Positions 35,502-45,399 of a DNA stretch of 64,000 bases are shown piece after piece. The notes beneath the pieces are model-generated. The model was given only the letters and a program-made list of their open reading frames with translations, did no database searches and was not told where the DNA came from. How positions within the stretch are numbered: position 1 is the first letter of the stretch; every line of letters starts with the position of its first letter. Both the position numbers and the translations under genes were made by a program. This DNA comes from Gallionellaceae bacterium (lineage in GTDB: Bacteria > Pseudomonadota > Gammaproteobacteria > Burkholderiales > Gallionellaceae): NCBI GenBank assembly GCA_027448945.1, contig DAIDMQ010000005.1:1-64000 (forward strand), read 5' to 3'.

Positions 35502-36464
35502 ATGGATCAACGTTTATTGAGGATATTAGGCGGGAACATGGCTGAATATCCAGATGCGCTAGAAGCCAAATATCCACGTGTCTTTTCTCAAATCATGACA
35601 CTATGGGATTCACCCGAGATCGATGATTACTTTATGGATTTGATGGTGGATAGACGCGGTGGACGTGCCGGCTTTCCTGATGATGTTGCAGCCCAGATCG
35701 TACATCTGAGTCTGGTCCACACATCCCACCATGCCAGCAAGCAAAATTCAGACGTTTGGGACATCTCATCAAATACCGTCGCAAACGTGCCTGCCACACC
35801 CGAAGTTATAGAAACTTGGCGCAATCCGCCTGTCGATATCCGCAATACATTGGATGAGATGGGTATTGCATTCACCTCGACTGGATTCATGCACTCTGCT
35901 GAGACCGGGAATCGGCCTGCCGTTGGCTTGTTCCTGGATGCAGGTGTACATCCGCAACTGCACAACGATAAAGGGATGACAGCCTTGATGCTGGCAGCGC
36001 ACGGCGGTCACACAGAAACTGTAGCCCTGCTACTCAAATACCAAGCTGATGTCTACATCACAGACCAAGGTGGGAACACCGCATTGCACTGGGCCGCTTA
36101 TGCCGGGCAAGTGCAATGCGCACAGGTCCTGATTGAGCATCATGCGGATATAGATAAGCGCAACATCCAAGGCTGCACCCCGCTAATGCAGGCGGTGACC
36201 CAAAGACAACTCTCCATGGTGCTGTTGTTGATTAATCGCGGTGCGAACGTAAACATCATCTCCTCGCAAAAGAATTCACCTCTGCACAAGGCTGCCGCCG
36301 CCGGATACAAAGAGATTGTCCGTCCTTTGCTGGAGCAAGGTGCAGCACTGAATTTAAGGAATGTGGATGGCGATACGGCGGTGAAGCTGGCCGTCAAGAA
36401 TGGCCATGATGCAGTAGTAAGAATGTTACTCGCCGCACAAGAACAAAGAATGGATCAATCGTAG
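35502..36464 (+). CDS. Ankyrin-repeat protein
   Basis: The 320-residue protein has an unassigned N-terminal domain (1-125) and five to six ankyrin repeats (about 140-310), for example KGMTALMLAAHGGHTETVALLL and GNTALHWAAYAGQVQCAQVLI. No signal peptide or membrane helix is seen, so it is likely cytosolic. The N-terminal part (EAKYPRVFSQIMTLWDSPEIDDYFMDLMVDRRGGRAGFP; landmark WDSPEIDDYF, RRGGRAGFP) recurs in bacterial ankyrin proteins of unknown role. It starts 12 bp after amiC and converges with fimV, overlapping by 10 bp. Confidence 0.85.
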   Translation: MDQRLLRILGGNMAEYPDALEAKYPRVFSQIMTLWDSPEIDDYFMDLMVDRRGGRAGFPDDVAAQIVHLSLVHTSHHASKQNSDVWDISSNTVANVPATPEVIETWRNPPVDIRNTLDEMGIAFTSTGFMHSAETGNRPAVGLFLDAGVHPQLHNDKGMTALMLAAHGGHTETVALLLKYQADVYITDQGGNTALHWAAYAGQVQCAQVLIEHHADIDKRNIQGCTPLMQAVTQRQLSMVLLLINRGANVNIISSQKNSPLHKAAAAGYKEIVRPLLEQGAALNLRNVDGDTAVKLAVKNGHDAVVRMLLAAQEQRMDQS

Positions 36465-38050
36465 AGCGAATTACCCGTATCCAACACTTTACCCATTGCG
36501 GCGACTTGCTTCCAAGTCGCTTCATCTGCCAATGGCTTCAGTTTCTTTGCCACCTGCTCGAATCCCTTGGCATCGCCACGGGTGTCGAATATACCCAACA
36601 ATGAAATGTAGATATCCGGATTTGATGGGTTGATTTTGAGCGCATCTCGCAATACTTCCTCGGCCAGTTTGTCATGACCAAAACGTAGATAGATGTTCGC
36701 CTCTTCCATTAGATCGAATTCTGCAGGCAAACTGGGTTGTGCTTTTTGCTCTTTGAATGCAGGAACCTTCATACTCTGCGAACCCACGTCCAAGGTCTTG
36801 GTCACTACGGGTGAGGATGTCGTGATCACAGGTTTGGCTTTTACGGATTCTGTGACGGGTGCTGGCGCGGCGACAGGCACAACTGGAGCAGGCGTGGACA
36901 CTTGATCCAGATCATCGAACAAACCGCCCGGTATCCAGCCACTTTCCAACTTTCGCTTGCGGTAAAGGTAATAAGCCGCCGCCCCCAACAATACGACTGC
37001 CAGTCCGCCCAAAATCGACGCGCTGTGCTGGCGAGCATCGTTCATAAGTTGTGCGTAGGTATCCAGCTCCGCAACTGGCACAGTAGTCGCAACGGCAATC
37101 GCATGAGCAGAAACGGCCGCCACGGACGACACACCTTCAACAGAATTGGTGGTATCAACAATGCCTGACGCCGCCAAGACTGACTCCACACCCGAGGATA
37201 CCGTCAAACTAAGTTTACCCTGCAAGGCTTTAATGACTTGATTCATCTCGGCAATCTGTTCGTTTAGGTCTTTAAGAGTCTTCTCTTTGGCAATCAGCTC
37301 TTCCTGCAAAGCATCATCCTGCTCCTTGGGTGACAGCGGCACGCCAGGATCTATCTTAGAGATGGTCAGCGAGGTTGAAAGCGTCAAAGAAAGCTTATTC
37401 GAGAACGGGCTGTCACCATCCAGCTTGCTGACATACCTTTGTGTCTTTGGTACTGCTGCACTTCTACGCGCGCTAGCCACAGATTTACGTGCAGACCTAT
37501 CTGCATGACGAGGCTTAGCCTTAGGCACTGCCACGGGAGAAACGCTCTCGATTGCGAGAGGTTTAGCCTGTGTGAGCACAGCTTCTTGCGGCGCCATCGC
37601 CTGAACATACTGTTGGCTACGCATCATGTCAGGCGACGGATCTATCAACACGGTATAGATGCGCATGAACTGATTACTAGGGGATGAAACTTCTAGAATC
37701 AAATCCAGGTAAGGATCTTCGATAGAACGCAGGGAGGTAATGCGAACCATGGTTTGCTTGCCCGTCTCGTTGACGATGCTGAAGCGATATTTCTTATCAT
37801 ACGGATAGAGATAACCATATTTTTGATACTGTTCTGGCGTTGCCAGCCTGACTTTAAGACTGGCCTCGTAATCCGTGCCGGCATCTAATAGCACAATGTG
37901 CGCCTTGAGGGGTTCGCCCAAATAACTATCGACTTGTATATCGCCCAACCCCAGTGCATGACATTGTTGGGCAACAAAAAAAACCATGGTGATGAACCAT
38001 AGTTTCCTATTGTGTAGGACAGAGCGCTTGATTGTCGTCTTGGTTTCCAT
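36455..38050 (-). CDS. FimV/HubP-like pole-organising protein
   Basis: The 531-residue protein has a signal peptide (about 1-32), an N-terminal FimV domain (LGLGDIQVDSYLGEPLKA to VLIDPS), a basic Pro/Ala linker, a short coiled coil (244-279), one membrane helix (346-364, ILGGLAVVLLGAAAYYLY) and a C-terminal FimV/TPR domain (about 445-531) ending WKQVAAMGKVLDTGNSLYD. FimV/HubP proteins organise the pole and affect type IV pili, chemoreceptors and FlhF. It is shorter than Pseudomonas FimV and no LysM motif was recognised. The 3' end overlaps the convergent ankyrin gene. Confidence 0.85.
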   Translation of the reverse strand: METKTTIKRSVLHNRKLWFITMVFFVAQQCHALGLGDIQVDSYLGEPLKAHIVLLDAGTDYEASLKVRLATPEQYQKYGYLYPYDKKYRFSIVNETGKQTMVRITSLRSIEDPYLDLILEVSSPSNQFMRIYTVLIDPSPDMMRSQQYVQAMAPQEAVLTQAKPLAIESVSPVAVPKAKPRHADRSARKSVASARRSAAVPKTQRYVSKLDGDSPFSNKLSLTLSTSLTISKIDPGVPLSPKEQDDALQEELIAKEKTLKDLNEQIAEMNQVIKALQGKLSLTVSSGVESVLAASGIVDTTNSVEGVSSVAAVSAHAIAVATTVPVAELDTYAQLMNDARQHSASILGGLAVVLLGAAAYYLYRKRKLESGWIPGGLFDDLDQVSTPAPVVPVAAPAPVTESVKAKPVITTSSPVVTKTLDVGSQSMKVPAFKEQKAQPSLPAEFDLMEEANIYLRFGHDKLAEEVLRDALKINPSNPDIYISLLGIFDTRGDAKGFEQVAKKLKPLADEATWKQVAAMGKVLDTGNSLYD

Positions 38051-38121
38051 TTTTATTGACTACTGACTGTATTTTTTTTTATCGGTGTCGTTAATTGGGT
38101 CGATTGTAACTTAACATTGAC

Positions 38122-39012
38122 TTACAAAGAGAATAGCCCTGTAGATAAATAGCGATCTCCACGGTCACAGACAATGAATGCGATTACTGCATTCTCGACT
38201 TGCTGCGAGATACGCATTGCCACACTCAAAGCGCCCCCGGAGGAGACACCACTGAAGATTCCCTCTTCCTTTGCCATACGTCGCGTCATATTTTCCGCAT
38301 CTTGCTGGTTCACATACTCCAGCCTGTCAATGTTTTTGGGGTTATATATCTTGGGCAAATAGTCTTCCGACCATTTGCGTATCCCCGGTATCTGCGCACC
38401 CTGTTCGGGCTGCACACCTATAACCTGTACGCCAGCGTCCTGCTCTTTAAAGTAACGCGAGCAACCCATGATGGTACCGGTCGTCCCCATGCTGCTGACA
38501 AAGTGCGTCAGTTTGCCGTGTGTATCTCGCCAAATCTCAGGCGCCGTGCCTTCGTAATGTGCCAAGGGATTATCAGGATTTGAAAACTGATCCAGGATGA
38601 GTCCTTTATCGGCAGCTTGCAGCTTTTCCGCAGTATCTCTTGCTAACTCCATACTACCCTGTTTCGCAGTGAGTATCAGTTCGGCACCGAACGCACGCAT
38701 GGTCTGCTTACGTTCCTCACTCTGATTCTCGGGCATCACCAGAATCATTTTATATCCGCGCATCGCTGCGGCCATCGCCAGCGCGATGCCGGTATTGCCA
38801 CTAGTCGCTTCTATCAGAGTGTCTCCAGGTTTGATCTGACCGCGCTGTTCGGCGCGCACAATCATGGACAGCGCGGGCCTGTCCTTGACTGAGCCTGCAG
38901 GATTATTTCCTTCCAGCTTCGCCAGTATGACGTTGCTGGTGTTACCGGGAATACGCTTGAGTCTAACCAGCGGCGTGTTGCCGACGAAGTCCTCTAGGAA
39001 TGGATACTGCAC
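38122..39012 (-). CDS. cysM: Cysteine synthase B CysM
   Basis: The preferred start is GTG 39012, giving 296 residues (MQYPFLEDFVGNTPLVRL), the normal length, 4 bases after the hldD stop. ATG 39051 would extend it by 13 residues into hldD. The PLP lysine is in NPAGSVKDRPA and the phosphate loop is EATSGNTGIALA, with SSMGTTGT and SGVSSGGALS also present. CysM makes cysteine from O-acetylserine and sulfide or thiosulfate. Its position at the end of an LPS/heptose operon is common in betaproteobacteria. Confidence 0.93.
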   Translation of the reverse strand: MQYPFLEDFVGNTPLVRLKRIPGNTSNVILAKLEGNNPAGSVKDRPALSMIVRAEQRGQIKPGDTLIEATSGNTGIALAMAAAMRGYKMILVMPENQSEERKQTMRAFGAELILTAKQGSMELARDTAEKLQAADKGLILDQFSNPDNPLAHYEGTAPEIWRDTHGKLTHFVSSMGTTGTIMGCSRYFKEQDAGVQVIGVQPEQGAQIPGIRKWSEDYLPKIYNPKNIDRLEYVNQQDAENMTRRMAKEEGIFSGVSSGGALSVAMRISQQVENAVIAFIVCDRGDRYLSTGLFSL

Positions 39013-39016
39013 AGGC

Positions 39017-40018
39017 TCAGTTACCGGCTTGTTTGAGCATGTGCTCCACATAACGTGCTGTTCCCTGCTCCACCGTCAGGAAGGGTTCCTGATAGCCTGT
39101 TTCACGCAGCGCGGTGATATCGGCTTGTGTATAGCTCTGGTACTTACCTTTGAGGGCATCCGGGAAAGGGATGTAACTCAGCAGGCCTTCTTGGATTAAT
39201 CCTTCCAAGCTCAATGCCGACTTGCCTTCGGAGACACGCAAGGTATTGATGGTCGCGACCGCGACATCGTTGAAGCTTTGTGCTTGACCAGTACCCAGAT
39301 TGAAGATGCCGGACTTGTGCGGATTGTCGAGGAAATACATATTCACCTTGACCACATCCTCTATCGAAACGAAATCGCGCAACTGACCACCATGCGCATA
39401 ACCGTCGCAGCCCTCGAACAAACGCACCTTGCCTTCGGCACGATATTGATTGAAGAAGTGGAAGGCTACCGATGCCATTCGACCCTTGTGTTGCTCACGA
39501 GGACCGTAGACATTGAAATAACGCAGACCAACTACTTGGGCACCGCGTTTGTGCCAGCGTCTGCGCACAATCTGATCGAACAGGAACTTGGAATAAGCGT
39601 AAACGTTCAATGGCGCTTCGAACTCGCGGCTTTCTTTGAACACACTACCGCCACCATAGACCGAAGCAGACGAGGCATACAGAAAAGGAATCTCTTCGTT
39701 CTGGCAGTAATTCAACAACTCCAAAGTGTATTGGTAATTGTTCTCCATCATGTAACGGCCATCACTCTCCATCGTGTCGGAACACGCGCCCTGATGCAAA
39801 ACAGCTGTCACCAGACCGTCGAAATAACCCTCTTTGAGACGCTCCAGGAATTCCTCCTTACCCAGATAATCGGCAATTTCACAGTCGACCAGATTCTTGA
39901 ACTTATCAGCCTTGCTCAGATTATCAACCGCTATGATATTGCTCTCTCCGCGCTCATTGAGCGCTTTGACCAGACTGGAACCTATGAATCCTGCTGCGCC
40001 GGTAACGATGTAGTACAT
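39017..40018 (-). CDS. hldD: ADP-L-glycero-D-manno-heptose 6-epimerase HldD
   Basis: The 333-residue short-chain epimerase starts [20 protein letters not shown] with the NAD-binding GAAGFIGSS. The catalytic Tyr-Lys pair is in [10 protein letters not shown] and the [18 protein letters not shown] block is family-specific. It inverts C6 of ADP-heptose for the LPS inner core. It follows hldA with a 53-bp spacer that contains short AGGATTC repeats. Together with hldA it implies a heptose-containing core. Confidence 0.95.
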   Translation of the reverse strand: MYYIVTGAAGFIGSSLVKALNERGESNIIAVDNLSKADKFKNLVDCEIADYLGKEEFLERLKEGYFDGLVTAVLHQGACSDTMESDGRYMMENNYQYTLELLNYCQNEEIPFLYASSASVYGGGSVFKESREFEAPLNVYAYSKFLFDQIVRRRWHKRGAQVVGLRYFNVYGPREQHKGRMASVAFHFFNQYRAEGKVRLFEGCDGYAHGGQLRDFVSIEDVVKVNMYFLDNPHKSGIFNLGTGQAQSFNDVAVATINTLRVSEGKSALSLEGLIQEGLLSYIPFPDALKGKYQSYTQADITALRETGYQEPFLTVEQGTARYVEHMLKQAGN

Positions 40019-40037
40019 GTGTAACTCCTCTTAATTT

Positions 40038-40073
40038 TGGAATCTGGATGCGCGATCCTGAATCCTGAATCCT
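40038..40073. repeat. Short AGGATTC tandem repeats in the hldA-hldD spacer
   Basis: On the minus strand the spacer reads AGGATTC, AGGATTC, AGGATCG in direct succession, then GCATCCAGATTCC. It begins at the hldA stop. It may be a slippage product; no function is apparent. Confidence 0.5.
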
Positions 40074-41013
40074 ATTTCTTCATATCCTGAACAATCTCTT
40101 CACGACTGACCACAGCCGTACCCAGCTTGCCTACCACGATACCCGCAGCACGATTCGATATGCGCACCGCATCCGGCAGATCTGCTCCACTGGCCAACAT
40201 CACTGCCAATGTTGCAATCACGGTATCACCGGCTCCACTCACATCGAACACTTCGCGTGTATGGGTAGGCTCGTGCAATACACTACCCGAACGATACAAG
40301 CTCATACCCTCTTCGCTACGTGTGACCAACAAAGCTTCCAAGCCCAACTCCACACGCAACTTCTCGGCCTTCGCTGTCAGCTCAGCCTCATCTGACCAGT
40401 TTCCAGCGACCTGACGAAACTCACTGCGATTGGGTGTCAGCAGCGTCGCGCCACGATAGCGCGCATAGTCGTCCCCCTTGGGATCAACCAACACGGGCTT
40501 ACCTGCTGCACGTGCCAAACTGATCATTTCAGCGATGTGCGCCAGACCACCTTTGCCGTAATCGGACAAGATCACCACATCGGCACCGTTCAATTGAGCG
40601 CGAAAATCTTCCAGTGCCGCATTCAACACCTCATGGCTAGGCGGAGTCTCAAAATCGATACGCAACAGTTGCTGGTGACGTGCAATTGCACGCAGTTTGA
40701 TAATGGTAGAGATGCTGCTATCTCTATGCAGCAAAGGTGTCAGATTGTCATGTTGCGTCAACAATTTCTCCAGGCAATCACCCGCCTCGTCATCCCCCAG
40801 TACCGACAGCAAGGTTGACTGTGCGCCCAGAGCGGCAATATTACGCGCCACGTTAGCCGCACCACCCGGACGCTCCTCCACTCTATCAACCTTGAGCACT
40901 GGCACAGGGGCCTCTGGTGAAATCCGGTGCACATCTCCGAACCAGTAACGATCCAACATCACATCACCTACGACCAAGACTTTGGCCGCACCGAACATAG
41001 GCAAAGAACTCAT
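40072..41013 (-). CDS. hldA: D-glycero-beta-D-manno-heptose-7-phosphate kinase HldA (RfaE domain I)
   Basis: The 313-residue PfkB-family kinase has the N-terminal glycine-rich block [18 protein letters not shown] and the C-terminal anion hole and catalytic Asp in [14 protein letters not shown]. coli HldE has a second, adenylyltransferase domain; it is absent here, so this is the stand-alone kinase (RfaE1) and an RfaE2 partner must be elsewhere. It overlaps pyrF by 4 bp (ATGA). Confidence 0.93.
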   Translation of the reverse strand: MSSLPMFGAAKVLVVGDVMLDRYWFGDVHRISPEAPVPVLKVDRVEERPGGAANVARNIAALGAQSTLLSVLGDDEAGDCLEKLLTQHDNLTPLLHRDSSISTIIKLRAIARHQQLLRIDFETPPSHEVLNAALEDFRAQLNGADVVILSDYGKGGLAHIAEMISLARAAGKPVLVDPKGDDYARYRGATLLTPNRSEFRQVAGNWSDEAELTAKAEKLRVELGLEALLVTRSEEGMSLYRSGSVLHEPTHTREVFDVSGAGDTVIATLAVMLASGADLPDAVRISNRAAGIVVGKLGTAVVSREEIVQDMKK

Positions 41014-41726
41014 GCCTGCACTCCTATTTCCAAATTGATATTACGTAAAGCCTGCAAGGGATCTACAGCCTGCGTGATGGGACGACCTATCACCAGATAA
41101 CTGGAGCCCGCTTGCAATGCCGCCTGCGGAGTCATGACCCTAGACTGGTCATCCAGACTGGCTAAGGCCGGACGTATCCCCGGTGTAACCAAACAAAATT
41201 CTTGACCCAGGGCACTGCGCAACATGGAGGCCTCTTGAGCAGAGCACACCACGCCATCCAGACCGCAGTCCTTGGTCAACGCGGCTAGGCGCGAGACCAT
41301 CTGCGCGGGTGTGGCTGCGATACCGATGTCGGACAAATCTTCCTGTGCCATGCTGGTGAGCATGGTCACTGCAATCAACTTGGGTGGCTTGCTAGCGCGT
41401 GACACAGCCTCTGCTGCTGCGGTCAGCATCTTGCGTCCACCCAGTGCATGCACGTTCACCATCCATACGCCCAGTTCGGCGGCCGCTTTGCATGCTTGTG
41501 CAGTGGTGTTGGGGATGTCATGAAATTTCAAATCCAGAAATAATTCGAATCCGCGCTTCATCAATGCTTCCAGTACGGCCGGGCCAGATGCGGTGAATAA
41601 TTCCTTGCCAACTTTCAAGCGACATGCCGCCGGGTCTAGTCGCTCCGCCAGCGCTAAAGCGGGTGCGCTGGACGCATAGTCCAGCGCGATAATAATCCTC
41701 GGGTCAAATTTGGGGGGAGTGTTCAT
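41010..41726 (-). CDS. pyrF: Orotidine-5'-phosphate decarboxylase PyrF
   Basis: The 238-residue TIM-barrel enzyme makes UMP. The catalytic charged network is visible in [17 protein letters not shown] (Asp-Lys-Asp), with VTPGIRP near the phosphate-binding end and [11 protein letters not shown]. It overlaps lapB by 4 bp and hldA by 4 bp, giving a translationally coupled lapB-pyrF-hldA run as in many betaproteobacteria and in E. coli, where lapAB precede pyrF. Confidence 0.96.
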   Translation of the reverse strand: MNTPPKFDPRIIIALDYASSAPALALAERLDPAACRLKVGKELFTASGPAVLEALMKRGFELFLDLKFHDIPNTTAQACKAAAELGVWMVNVHALGGRKMLTAAAEAVSRASKPPKLIAVTMLTSMAQEDLSDIGIAATPAQMVSRLAALTKDCGLDGVVCSAQEASMLRSALGQEFCLVTPGIRPALASLDDQSRVMTPQAALQAGSSYLVIGRPITQAVDPLQALRNINLEIGVQA

Positions 41727-42898
41727 AAGGTGAGTCCTGTTTCTTCGGTACGGCGAGGTGAATAACTATCCCATGCTTGGCAAGCCGGGCAGTGCCAATA
41801 GAATTGACGCGCATTGAAACCGCACGACTTACAGTGATACATGGCCAGATTACGGGTGCGCTTATGCACTAAATTCTTGACCAACTCGACATCGGCGCGT
41901 CTCTCCAAAGAGACTTCTAACAACCGTGCTTCCAATAATTTATCCAAACCCAGCAGGCTGGGGTTGCGCTCCAACTCATCACGCACGACTTGGTACGCAG
42001 CTGACGCACCTTCGTTCTTAAGCACGCCATCGAACACCACATTCAATAAATCATGGGAATGATATTTATCCAAATACCCGCGCAGCAAGACGACACCGTC
42101 ACTCTCACGACCCAAGCTGCGATATGCATTCAAAATACGTTCCGCGACCAGCGGTAGATATTGCTCATCTTGCTGCTCTATGGTCTTCCATACTGTAATG
42201 GCCAGCTCATGCTTATTTTCGGACAGGTACAAATCACCCAACATCATGGTCGCGCGCACATTTTTGGGCGACTCGTTCAATGCCTCTTGCAGATGCTCGC
42301 GCGCAACCACTAGATCGCCAGCGGCGATCTCTTCAGCCGCCAATTCGCAATAAAAGAATGCTGACTGTGAACTGTACGACTCACCGGTCTTTTCGGTCAG
42401 ACGCTCTGCGATCTTGATGGCTTTGATCCAGTCGTGCTCCTTCTGGAACAAGTCCAATAGAAACTCTAGTGATGGTTTGGCGTACTTAGTCTTGCCCAAC
42501 TCATTGAACAGACTTTCAGCTCGATCCAGAATGCCTGCCTTGAGGTAGTCCTGCGCCAATTCAAACACCGCTTGCTGACGCTTGTCGTCATCCAGATCGG
42601 CGCGATCAACCAGATTGTGATGCATGCGCAAAGCTCTATCGACTTCGCCGCGACGACGGAACAAACTGCCCAAGGCGAAGTGTAGCTCCACCGTCTGCGG
42701 ATCCACTTTAACCACCTCAATAAAGGCCTCGATGGCTTTGTCTTGCTGTTCGTTGAGCAAAAAATTGAGACCCTGAAAATATGAATCCGGCAAGGCACTG
42801 GACTCAGACAGGATATCTTTGAGATCTATACGCGCTGCTAACCATCCCATGCCGAAAAACAAGGGGAATATGAGTAGCATCCAGGGTTGAAATTCCAT
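41723..42898 (-). CDS. lapB: Lipopolysaccharide assembly protein LapB (YciM)
   Basis: The 391-residue protein has an N-terminal membrane anchor ([18 protein letters not shown]), about nine TPR units and a C-terminal rubredoxin-like zinc knuckle with CKSCGF and CPACQAWD. LapB couples LPS synthesis to LpxC turnover through FtsH. It follows lapA by 11 bp and overlaps pyrF by 4 bp. Keeping it beside heptose genes places LPS supply and control in one transcription unit. Confidence 0.95.
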   Translation of the reverse strand: MEFQPWMLLIFPLFFGMGWLAARIDLKDILSESSALPDSYFQGLNFLLNEQQDKAIEAFIEVVKVDPQTVELHFALGSLFRRRGEVDRALRMHHNLVDRADLDDDKRQQAVFELAQDYLKAGILDRAESLFNELGKTKYAKPSLEFLLDLFQKEHDWIKAIKIAERLTEKTGESYSSQSAFFYCELAAEEIAAGDLVVAREHLQEALNESPKNVRATMMLGDLYLSENKHELAITVWKTIEQQDEQYLPLVAERILNAYRSLGRESDGVVLLRGYLDKYHSHDLLNVVFDGVLKNEGASAAYQVVRDELERNPSLLGLDKLLEARLLEVSLERRADVELVKNLVHKRTRNLAMYHCKSCGFNARQFYWHCPACQAWDSYSPRRTEETGLTL

Positions 42899-42909
42899 AG
42901 TTGCCCGAT

Positions 42910-43203
42910 TTAAGAAGGTTGTATCACTGACTTTTCTTGTTCCATTTCGGCCAATTGATTCTTGACCCTGATATCGCGCTTGAGCGTGGATATCTCTCTA
43001 CGCTGCTGCAATATATTTACGAACATGGCCAATACACCTATCGCCACGCCTGCTGCAAAAAACAATAACAACACGAGAACCAAAGAAGTGTGCCATTCCG
43101 TGTTGAAAAAATATCGCAGGGTCACAGGCTGGTCATTTTTGACAGCGAAGCCCAGCAATATCAGAAATATGATCAAACGCCCTAGCCAGTTTAGATAACG
43201 CAT
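42910..43203 (-). CDS. lapA: Lipopolysaccharide assembly protein LapA
   Basis: The 97-residue DUF1049 protein has two membrane helices (LGRLIIFLILLGFAVKN and SLVLVLLLFFAAGVAIGVLAMF) and a short cytosolic coiled coil (LQQRREISTLKRDIR). It works with LapB at the inner membrane. A terminator lies between it and the preceding ihfB gene, so lapA may also have its own promoter in the 98-bp gap. Confidence 0.92.
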   Translation of the reverse strand: MRYLNWLGRLIIFLILLGFAVKNDQPVTLRYFFNTEWHTSLVLVLLLFFAAGVAIGVLAMFVNILQQRREISTLKRDIRVKNQLAEMEQEKSVIQPS

Positions 43204-43245
43204 GGACAGTCCAAGTTGTAATAAAAAAGACGCCGAACGATAGCA

Positions 43246-43281
43246 TAAAAAATGGCGGCTATACCTTTCGATATGCCGCCA
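43246..43281 (-). terminator. Intrinsic terminator after ihfB
   Basis: On the minus strand TGGCGGCAT... pairs with ...AGCCGCCA (7-bp GC-rich core plus a bulged extension) and is followed by six T. It lies just past the ihfB stop and before lapA. Confidence 0.87.
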
Positions 43282-43301
43282 CGAATCAATTTCTCAGTTA
43301 C

Positions 43302-43589
43302 TTAAGACTGAGGTTCGCTGACACGTTCACGCAATTCCTTACCAGCCTTGAAGTGTGGCACGTATTTGGCCGGCACTTTCACCTTATCCCCAGTCTTGGG
43401 ATTACGTCCCAGACGAGGTGGTCGGTAATTCAAACCGAAACTACCAAAGCCGCGAATCTCGATACGACCACCACGCGCTAACGTAGCGGACAGATTATCC
43501 AGTATCACTTTGACGGCCAGCTCGGCATCCTTTGCGAGTAACTGCGGATGCAGTTCTGCAAGCTTTGCGATTAAATCAGAACGAGTCAT
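43302..43589 (-). CDS. ihfB: Integration host factor beta subunit IhfB
   Basis: The 95-residue HU/IHF-fold DNA-bending protein starts [17 protein letters not shown] and contains [13 protein letters not shown] and the arm motif [13 protein letters not shown] with the intercalating Pro. IHF shapes promoters and recombination sites. It follows rpsA by 14 bp, the invariant proteobacterial pair, and ends at a strong terminator. Confidence 0.97.
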   Translation of the reverse strand: MTRSDLIAKLAELHPQLLAKDAELAVKVILDNLSATLARGGRIEIRGFGSFGLNYRPPRLGRNPKTGDKVKVPAKYVPHFKAGKELRERVSEPQS

Positions 43590-43603
43590 GCTTACCTTTC
43601 AGC

Positions 43604-45319
43604 TTAAGCTTCTGTTTTGCTGCCACTCATCTTGGCTTTCAACAAAGCACCCAGATTAGTTGTACCTGCATTGCCATTGTTTTCAGCAGAGAACTTTTGC
43701 ATCGCAGCAGATTCTTCAGCTTTGTTGAGCGCCTTGATCGACAGATTGATACCACGATTCTTGCGATCAACGTTGATGATCACAGCAGTCACAGTGTCAC
43801 CTTCTTTCAGGTGTGTGCGGATGTCTTCAACACGATCCACAGACACTTCAGATGCCTTCAAATAAGCTTCCACGTCGCCATCCAGAGCAACAACAGCACC
43901 CTTGGCATCGATAGACTTAACCGTGCCTGTTACAACAGCACCCTTCTCATTGGAAGAAGCGAAACCGCCGAATGGATCAGATTCCATTTGCTTGATACCC
44001 AGGGAGATGCGCTCGCGCTCAACGTCAATAGCCAATACAACAGCTTCGACTTCGTCACCCTTCTTGTAATTGCGAACGATCTCTTCGCCTGGCTGGCTCC
44101 AAGAAAGGTCGGACAAGTGGATCAGACCGTCGATACCGCCATCCAAACCGATGAACACGCCAAAGTCAGTGATGGACTTGATCTGACCGCGGACTTTATC
44201 GCCCTTCTTGTGGTTGATTTCAAAGTCGTCCCAAGGATTGGACTTGCACTGTTTCATACCCAAAGAGATACGACGACGTGATTCGTCGATTTCAAGGATC
44301 ATGACTTCCACTTCATCACCCAGGGAAACAACCTTGGATGGGTGTACGTTCTTGTTGGTCCAATCCATTTCGGATACGTGTACCAGACCTTCAATACCTT
44401 GTTCGATCTCCACGAATGAACCGTAGTCAGTCAGATTAGTGACCTTACCAAACATACGCGTACCTTGTGGGTAGCGACGTGCCAGACCATTCCAAGGATC
44501 ATCACCCATTTGTTTGATACCCAGAGAAACGCGATTCTTCTCCTGGTCAAATTTCAGGATCTTAGCTTCGACTTCTTCGCCCACTGTCAGGACTTCAGAA
44601 GGATGCTTCACACGACGCCATGCCAAGTCGGTGATGTGCAACAGACCGTCGATGCCGCCCAAGTCAACGAATGCGCCGTAGTCAGTGATATTCTTAACCA
44701 CGCCCTTAACGATCGCGCCTTCCTTCAGGCTTTCCATGATCGCTTCACGATCAGCACCCATTGTCGTTTCCAGCACCGCACGGCGTGACACCACGACGTT
44801 GTTGCGCTTGCGATCCAACTTGATGACCTTCAGTTCCATGGTCTTGTTTTCGTATGGCGTAGTGTCTTTGACTGGACGAATATCCACCAAAGAACCGGGC
44901 AAGAATGCGCGGATACCATTAACCATGGCAGTCAGACCGCCCTTGACCTTACCGCTGACGAAACCTTCAACGATCTTGCCTTCTTCCATGGCGATCTCGA
45001 GATCGTGCCATGCAGCCAAGCGCTTAGCTTTTTCACGGGACAGCTTGGTTTCACCATAGCCGTTTTCCAGTGATTCGATAGCAACAGTGATGAAGTCGCC
45101 TGCTTTGACTTCCAGCTCACCCTTTGCATCGAGGAATTCTTCGATAGCAATCAGACTTTCAGATTTCAGACCTGCATTTACAACAACAACGTTGTGATCT
45201 ACGCGCACTACTTGCGCTGTGATCAGTTCGCCTGCGCGCATTTCTTTGCGGGTCAAGCTTTCTTCAAACATTGCTGCAAAACTATCGGGATTTTCTACTA
45301 CTGCTGCGGTTGCGTTCAT
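43604..45319 (-). CDS. rpsA: 30S ribosomal protein S1
   Basis: The 571-residue protein has six S1 OB-fold repeats; landmarks are [22 protein letters not shown] in the third and [23 protein letters not shown] in the fourth (shortened here to DYGAFVDLG and DYGSFVEIE). The first two bind the ribosome, the others mRNA. It starts [21 protein letters not shown]. It lies between aroA-cmk and ihfB, the standard cmk-rpsA-ihfB order. Confidence 0.97.
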   Translation of the reverse strand: MNATAAVVENPDSFAAMFEESLTRKEMRAGELITAQVVRVDHNVVVVNAGLKSESLIAIEEFLDAKGELEVKAGDFITVAIESLENGYGETKLSREKAKRLAAWHDLEIAMEEGKIVEGFVSGKVKGGLTAMVNGIRAFLPGSLVDIRPVKDTTPYENKTMELKVIKLDRKRNNVVVSRRAVLETTMGADREAIMESLKEGAIVKGVVKNITDYGAFVDLGGIDGLLHITDLAWRRVKHPSEVLTVGEEVEAKILKFDQEKNRVSLGIKQMGDDPWNGLARRYPQGTRMFGKVTNLTDYGSFVEIEQGIEGLVHVSEMDWTNKNVHPSKVVSLGDEVEVMILEIDESRRRISLGMKQCKSNPWDDFEINHKKGDKVRGQIKSITDFGVFIGLDGGIDGLIHLSDLSWSQPGEEIVRNYKKGDEVEAVVLAIDVERERISLGIKQMESDPFGGFASSNEKGAVVTGTVKSIDAKGAVVALDGDVEAYLKASEVSVDRVEDIRTHLKEGDTVTAVIINVDRKNRGINLSIKALNKAEESAAMQKFSAENNGNAGTTNLGALLKAKMSGSKTEA

Positions 45320-45399
45320 ATTGAATACACCTAAGATAAATTTCTGTTTGCACAGAGGTTAGTTATAAAGTTCCCAAACGACGGAGAGTCGAGCGGGGC

